Positions 14,592 to 18,645 of a stretch of DNA of 18,645 nucleotides are shown one piece after another. The notes beneath the pieces are model-generated. The model did not search any database and was not told where the DNA came from. It saw nothing but the letters and a program-made list of their open reading frames with translations. The DNA lies in NCBI GenBank assembly GCA_002352635.1, contig DEIT01000180.1, forward strand, positions 1-18,645, in the 5' to 3' direction. Position 1 is the first letter of the stretch, and every line of letters begins with the position of its first letter. Source of the DNA: Hyphomicrobiaceae bacterium UBA2767 (GTDB taxonomy: Bacteria > Pseudomonadota > Alphaproteobacteria > Rhizobiales > Methyloligellaceae). Made by a program: the position numbers and the translations under genes.

Positions 14592-16109
14592 TCAAACAGC
14601 CGGGCCAGTAAGCTTCTGAGTTGCGCGCTGCGCCAACCCTTTCGCGTGTTCGACCGTCCTTGCGATGGCCATCAAATTGACGCCGGAACCGCTCTCGATT
14701 CCGAACGGCGATAGAAACACGATGCCATCCTCTGAACCTGGAACCTTGAACAGATCACTCCCCATCATTTCCTGCGCCTCAACCATCGTGCGAGGCTTGA
14801 AGTTCATATTGGTCAGCTGCACGATCACAAAAACCCACTTTTCCAGATCTTTCACAAGGCGATTTGCGAGCGTCATAGGCATCGATACACCACCCCACCG
14901 GCCATTGCATTCGATCCAGTGCAATTCGGCATTCTCATGGTCGTTTCCGGCTATAACCGCATCGAAACTGCACCGTCCGAAATAACCCAGGTGCTGGAAA
15001 AGTGTCGCAAGCACTAAAGCCTCATGTGCGACCTGCTCCTCCCAGTGTTTCTGAAGCGCGGCAGGAACCGAGCCGACGAAAGCCCCCTCGGCGCCCGCAA
15101 CAACCTGCTCGTATATGCCTTCCAGGATGGGCGGGCCTTGTGTGCGTTCAGGTATCCAGGTCTGAACTGAAGGACTGGCGCTCACAGGAGAGTCCCAGAC
15201 TTCAACCAGCAGCGGAAACCGGCCACGCCAGCCAATCGTTTCCAGAACAGATAATAGAAAGGTGCGCAGTTCTTCGAGCGTATGGTCTCTTATGTTTGCC
15301 GCGTTGAGCGAGATATTTCCAAGAGAACCGGCGCTATCAGGCACTTTTATCACCACCCGGTCGGCTTGCCGCGCCAGACGGCCAACCTGACCGGCGAGGG
15401 CTGCTGGGCCATAAACCGACCGAAATGCCGGTTGAGCATGGGCCCCAAGAACCTCGGAGACCCTGCGGGCGAACCACACTTTGTCATTGATCCGACGGGT
15501 CAATCGTGGTGGTGGCGCAGCGACCCTCACGGGGATTCCTGCGCGTTCGGCAATCGCGGTTGCGAGGACCCAAATACTACCCGTACCCATATAAGGCAGG
15601 ATGGTCAGCCCCCCGGCCTTACCGGCCTTAGCGGCGATGGCATTGAGGGCATCAGGGTGAAGAGCACAGCGCATCGCCAACGGCACGTGCTGGTTGCGAG
15701 GTTCTGCTGGCAAGGTGAAGACATCCAGCGTCCCCAGTCCCAGGACTTCGTTGCGGTATCGCTCAAAGGCAGCGTTGTGGCCTCCGCTGATCAGCAATAT
15801 GTCGCCGTCGGCAGCTAGCATCGAAATCCGATACTCATGGATTTCCGATCGTTGCGGATCGGATAAGGCTATCTCACGATCATCACCGATCAGCAGCGCA
15901 GGACCTTCCATTAGCCCCGATCCTACCCCGGCTCCAAAAACACTCGTCAATACAAGTGCAGGTTCGTTGACTACAAGGCGGTCTGCGATTTTCTCCAACC
16001 GCTTGCGCTCTGAGGTGGAAATCGACGCGGAGTATCTTGCAACGATCGGAAGTGCGTCCCGGCCGCCCGGCGCGAAAGCACCACCAGGACATCCGACGAG
16101 ACCAATCAT
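14592..16109 (-). CDS. ATP-grasp ligase with N-terminal pre-ATP-grasp domain
   Basis: A 505-residue protein. The N-terminal 200 residues are a Rossmann-like pre-ATP-grasp region of the kind seen in PGM1-type peptide ligases. NDK at 208-210 opens the ATP-grasp fold; VVIKVPDSAGSLGN has the ATP-binding Lys255 and the glycine-rich loop at 259-265; FGRCSFDAV has Asp383; and WIECNGRWGG supplies the metal ligands Glu400 and Asn402 with Arg404. The fold is therefore catalytically complete. ATP-grasp enzymes join a carboxylate to an amine or thiol through an acyl phosphate; the substrate here is unknown. ATG 16109 has GAGGTGAGG just upstream. It is divergent from a class II amidotransferase, and both share the FNR-type box at 16172-16185. 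Confidence 0.8.
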   Translation of the reverse strand: MIGLVGCPGGAFAPGGRDALPIVARYSASISTSERKRLEKIADRLVVNEPALVLTSVFGAGVGSGLMEGPALLIGDDREIALSDPQRSEIHEYRISMLAADGDILLISGGHNAAFERYRNEVLGLGTLDVFTLPAEPRNQHVPLAMRCALHPDALNAIAAKAGKAGGLTILPYMGTGSIWVLATAIAERAGIPVRVAAPPPRLTRRINDKVWFARRVSEVLGAHAQPAFRSVYGPAALAGQVGRLARQADRVVIKVPDSAGSLGNISLNAANIRDHTLEELRTFLLSVLETIGWRGRFPLLVEVWDSPVSASPSVQTWIPERTQGPPILEGIYEQVVAGAEGAFVGSVPAALQKHWEEQVAHEALVLATLFQHLGYFGRCSFDAVIAGNDHENAELHWIECNGRWGGVSMPMTLANRLVKDLEKWVFVIVQLTNMNFKPRTMVEAQEMMGSDLFKVPGSEDGIVFLSPFGIESGSGVNLMAIARTVEHAKGLAQRATQKLTGPAV

Positions 16110-16171
16110 GACCTCACCTCAAATAATACAGTTATGTGGATCAAGCCTGATAGAAAAGGACCTGCATAGCC

Positions 16172-16185
16172 TTGATCGTTGTCAA
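16172..16185. promoter_or_regulatory. FNR/FixK-type box between the ATP-grasp and amidotransferase genes
   Basis: TTGATCGTTGTCAA, an exact TTGA-N6-TCAA palindrome. Rightward it predicts a start near 16220, 45 bases before the amidotransferase; leftward a start near 16137, 28 bases before the ATP-grasp ATG. One dimer site could drive both genes. Confidence 0.75.
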
Positions 16186-16264
16186 TTCGCGAACTTTCCG
16201 CAGAGGATAGGTTTCAAACCGATTTTGTTCGCTGCATTACGATTTTGCTCAATGGACAATCTGC

Positions 16265-17149
16265 ATGTGCCGCCTCTATGGGTTTCATGCCAACGAACCG
16301 ACGCGCATCGAATGCAGCCTCATTCATGCGCAAAATGCGCTGATGGAACAGAGCATTCGTGACCAACATGGGCTGACCCATGGGCATGGCTGGGGCGTTG
16401 CTGGATATCCGGACGGTTTGCCCTTCGTCGAAAAGCAAGCTTGGGCGGCATATCACGGCGAGCATTTCAAGAAGACTGCCTCGCGGGTTTATGCACGCAC
16501 GGTTATAGCCCATGTGCGCCGCGCGACAGTTGGTGCGCCTTCGATCGAGAATACCCATCCCTTCGAACATGGCCGTTGGCTGCTTGCCCACAACGGCACC
16601 ATCGGTGCATTCGAGCAAATACGAGACCAAATGCTTGAAGCGATGGACCCGCTCCACCGCAATGAGATACACGGCAATACCGATAGCGAGCACATTTTTC
16701 GTTACTTGCTTTCGCTTGCCATAAAGGCGCCGGAAAAGGAGCTCCGCCACGTCTTGCATGACGGGCTGAAGCAGATCGTCCGCTGGTCGCGCGAAGCGAA
16801 CTCGGAAGCAAAAATATCTCTCAACATACTCTGGACTGATGGAGACCATCTCGCTGGATCAAGACTAAACCGCACACTGTGGTTTCTGGAGCGCGACGAT
16901 ATTATTCACTGCGACATATGTGGCCAGCCACATGTGCATCATGATCCAAAGAGGGATTACCGCGCAGTGGAAGTCGCGTCCGAACCGATAACGGATGAAA
17001 AGTGGCTGGGCGTTCCAAATGGTACTGTTTTCAGCATTGATCCCGACGTCCGGATGCATTTTGAGCCAATGGATGCGGTACTTCTGGAGATGATGGAAGG
17101 CGCGCCAGACGAAGAAGCGAGAGAAGAAGCGGACCAATCAACCAAATAG
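16265..17149 (+). CDS. Class II glutamine amidotransferase (YafJ/EgtC-like)
   Basis: A 294-residue protein. Cys2, directly after the initiator Met (MCRLYGF), is the N-terminal nucleophile once Met is removed. HVRRATVG at 83-90, the HNGT segment at 109-112 and GNTDSE at 137-142 are the glutamine-site and oxyanion motifs of class II (Ntn) amidotransferases. No synthase domain is fused, as in YafJ and EgtC, where the domain acts as an amidohydrolase or pairs with a partner. An unusual insert near 214-230 has Cys216, Cys219, His223, His225 and His226, a possible metal site. The C-terminal tail is rich in Glu. The start is fixed by the need for Cys2. The divergent ATP-grasp gene shares its FNR-type box, suggesting a common pathway. 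Confidence 0.88.
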   Translation: MCRLYGFHANEPTRIECSLIHAQNALMEQSIRDQHGLTHGHGWGVAGYPDGLPFVEKQAWAAYHGEHFKKTASRVYARTVIAHVRRATVGAPSIENTHPFEHGRWLLAHNGTIGAFEQIRDQMLEAMDPLHRNEIHGNTDSEHIFRYLLSLAIKAPEKELRHVLHDGLKQIVRWSREANSEAKISLNILWTDGDHLAGSRLNRTLWFLERDDIIHCDICGQPHVHHDPKRDYRAVEVASEPITDEKWLGVPNGTVFSIDPDVRMHFEPMDAVLLEMMEGAPDEEAREEADQSTK

Positions 17150-17187
17150 CTGATCGGACCGAATTTGCTTGCGGAAGGTCCACTTGG

Positions 17188-17201
17188 TTGACGCTGATCA
17201 A
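17188..17201 (+). promoter_or_regulatory. FNR/FixK-type box upstream of the universal stress gene
   Basis: TTGACGCTGATCAA, an exact TTGA-N6-TCAA palindrome 38 bases after the amidotransferase stop. A class II site predicts a start near 17236, 28 bases before the ATG at 17264. The -10 match is weak (CATACG region). Confidence 0.75.
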
Positions 17202-17263
17202 TGCCTCGCACGGTCAGCAGTCGCAAGTTGCATACGAGAGCGCCGCAATCCAGGAGGGATATC

Positions 17264-18097
17264 ATGTCACTTAGAACAGTTGTCGCTTGTCTGAACACAC
17301 CGAGGAGTGCGCCTTCGGTTGCGGCATCGGCATTTGGGGTCGCGGAACGTCACCAGGCCCTTCTTGTCGGGTTGCATGTCATTCCGCGAGTTCCGATCTA
17401 CAGTCTGGCAGGCACGGACATGCCGGCAGAGTATATCGACCGCGAAGAGCAGACGCTGAAGGAGCGCGCCAAAGAAATCGAGAAGATCTTCTGGCAGGCG
17501 ACTGAGGCATCAACGATCGCCACCGAGTGGAGCTGTATTCAATCCTCAACATCCGATGAGGTGACGGCAATTGTGGGTTATGCGCGCTGTGCCGATCTGG
17601 TCGTTATGAGCCAGTATCTGGGCGCGACCGCCGAGATTGAGATGCCGTCGGAGATTGTGATGGGCATGGGTCGACCGGTCTTGCTCGTTCCTGAATTGGG
17701 TGGCTGGCAAAAGATAGGCACGCGTGTAGTCATCGCCTGGAACGGCAGGCGGGAGGCTGCACGCGCTGCGTTCGACGCGTTGCCGTTCCTTGTCAAGGCA
17801 AACTCCGTGCACATCCTGGAAATCAACCCGGGTAAACGTGGAGACGGTGAAGGCTTCACATCCGGCTCCGAAATTGCGGTCGCGTTGGCGCGACATGAGA
17901 TCAAGGCCGTATCCACAACATCGCATCCGGTTGATACCTCAGTCGGCAGTGATCTGCTCTCACGCATCGCGGATGAGTCGTGTGATTTGCTAGTGATGGG
18001 GTGCTATGGGCACTCCAGACTTCGAGAGTTCGTATTTGGTGGCGTAACCAGAGAGATCATGCAGAACATGACCGTGCCGGTTTTGATGTCCCACTAA
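17264..18097 (+). CDS. Tandem-domain universal stress protein (UspA family)
   Basis: A 277-residue protein with two Usp domains, about residues 1-142 and 152-277. The first (MSLRTVVACLNTPRS ... CADLVVMSQYLG ... GRPVLLVPE) lacks the glycine ATP signature, having MSQYLGATAEIEMPSEIVMG instead. The second (RVVIAWNGRREAARA ... CDLLVMGCYGHSRLREFVFG) keeps the G-x2-G-x9-G pattern at 246-262, so ATP binding is likely there only. Tandem Usps help cells survive growth arrest and low oxygen. ATG 17264 has AGGAGG six bases upstream; the open frame reaches back to an ATG at 17201 that overlaps the FNR-type box and is rejected. It converges with the dehydrogenase gene, with 32 bases between the stops and no clear terminator. 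Confidence 0.94.
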   Translation: MSLRTVVACLNTPRSAPSVAASAFGVAERHQALLVGLHVIPRVPIYSLAGTDMPAEYIDREEQTLKERAKEIEKIFWQATEASTIATEWSCIQSSTSDEVTAIVGYARCADLVVMSQYLGATAEIEMPSEIVMGMGRPVLLVPELGGWQKIGTRVVIAWNGRREAARAAFDALPFLVKANSVHILEINPGKRGDGEGFTSGSEIAVALARHEIKAVSTTSHPVDTSVGSDLLSRIADESCDLLVMGCYGHSRLREFVFGGVTREIMQNMTVPVLMSH

Positions 18098-18129
18098 GCC
18101 GCGATTTTTGCGACAAAGCCCGGTTACTC

Positions 18130-18645
18130 TCATCCCCATCGGGTAAGCGACATAGCTCGGCGCACCCGCTCTCCCGCAAGCTTGATAGCAGCCGCTCGGG
18201 GCGCGAGTTTCTCGTCTCTTGCGTCCATAAGCACAGCCCGCGTGTTCAGACGCAGTTTTTCCTCAATCGTTGCAAATGCGCTGGTCTCAGTACCGCCGTG
18301 GTATTCGACCGATGCACAGATGACGCCGCCAGCATTGGCAATAAAATCGGGGACGGAAAGAATCCCACGTTCGTGTAGCTTTACCTCCGCCTCAAGCGTC
18401 GCCGGAATGTTGGCACCTTGCAGCACCATCTTGCAGTCGAGCTGGCCCACATTGTCCTCGCGCAGCACATCCGGCCGGGCCGCCGGGATCCAGATATCAC
18501 ATGGTACGGCTATAATATCATCACAGCTGAGTTTTTGGCCGTCTGGATAGTCAGCAACAGGCTTGCCGCCCTCTTTGTGAGCGACTAGGCAATCAACATC
18601 GATACCGTCCGGATTGGCGATCGTGCCGCGCGAATCCGACGCACC
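18130..18645 (-). CDS. Glu/Leu/Phe/Val dehydrogenase, C-terminal part
   Basis: The frame is open from the right edge to a stop at 18130, giving the last 171 residues. They begin GASDSRGTIANPDGIDVDCL and include PCDIWIPAARPDVLREDNVG, VLQGANIPATLEAE, GILSVPDFIANAGGVI and CASVEYHGGTE. This is the NAD(P)-binding C-terminal domain of glutamate-type amino-acid dehydrogenases, with the DFxANAGGVxxSYxE-type block near the end (here ICASVEYH). The N-terminal substrate domain with its catalytic Lys and Asp lies outside the window, so glutamate or leucine/phenylalanine specificity cannot be judged. It converges with the universal stress gene. Confidence 0.9.
   Translation of the reverse strand, partial: GASDSRGTIANPDGIDVDCLVAHKEGGKPVADYPDGQKLSCDDIIAVPCDIWIPAARPDVLREDNVGQLDCKMVLQGANIPATLEAEVKLHERGILSVPDFIANAGGVICASVEYHGGTETSAFATIEEKLRLNTRAVLMDARDEKLAPRAAAIKLAGERVRRAMSLTRWG

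Noticed and set aside
15488..15506. TTGA-N9-TCAA near the middle of the ATP-grasp gene
   Set aside because: Spacer is nine bases, not six, and it lies within coding sequence.
15282..15818. 178-codon plus-strand open frame
   Set aside because: Antisense to the ATP-grasp gene, no family pattern.
16214..16849. 211-codon minus-strand open frame
   Set aside because: Antisense to the class II amidotransferase, whose motifs are unambiguous.

Overview
The window looks like an accessory, stress-related segment of an alphaproteobacterial chromosome or large plasmid, most likely from the Hyphomicrobiales (Bradyrhizobium/Rhodopseudomonas-like). That placement is inference from gene content, GC-rich codon use, FixK/FNR-type operators and short palindromic repeats in the intergenic DNA; no rRNA or other phylogenetic marker is present. 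No tRNA, rRNA, CRISPR array or intact insertion sequence was seen.

Left end (1-3963, minus strand): a tightly packed operon of AMP-forming acetyl-CoA synthetase (AcsA type), pyruvate dehydrogenase E1 alpha, E1 beta, and the first 24 codons of a lipoyl-bearing E2 acyltransferase. It makes acetyl-CoA from both acetate and pyruvate. Divergent from it at 4040-4147 is a 35-codon stub of a CoA-binding-domain (ADP-forming acetyl-CoA synthetase/PatZ-like) gene. Next comes a solo groEL paralogue with no groES (4405-6027), followed by the decayed tail of a serine recombinase.

Middle (6464-11412): a Nudix hydrolase, a small conserved hypothetical protein, an ornithine cyclodeaminase/mu-crystallin-family dehydrogenase, a DUF3775 protein, a 37-residue membrane peptide divergent from an Hsp20 chaperone, and a LOG-family nucleotide phosphoribohydrolase. 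The flanks of the LOG gene carry short palindromic repeats.

Right part (11765-18645): a frameshifted pyridoxamine-phosphate-oxidase-like gene divergent from a bactofilin-like membrane protein; a second micro membrane protein and two gene remnants (ferredoxin-reductase NAD domain, erythromycin-esterase C terminus); an ATP-grasp ligase divergent from a class II glutamine amidotransferase; a tandem universal stress protein; and the 3' part of a Glu/Leu-type dehydrogenase running off the edge.

The unifying signal is an exact TTGA-N6-TCAA (FNR/FixK) palindrome at seven places, every one at a promoter position, several serving divergent gene pairs. About 0.3 would be expected by chance in this length. 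Acs/PDH, GroEL, Hsp20, UspA, the small hypothetical protein, the flavin-type protein, the bactofilin-like protein and the ATP-grasp/amidotransferase pair therefore look like one low-oxygen regulon. The ATP-grasp/amidotransferase pair is the best candidate for an undescribed biochemical system. The remnants and one frameshift show that the island is also decaying and has been rearranged.
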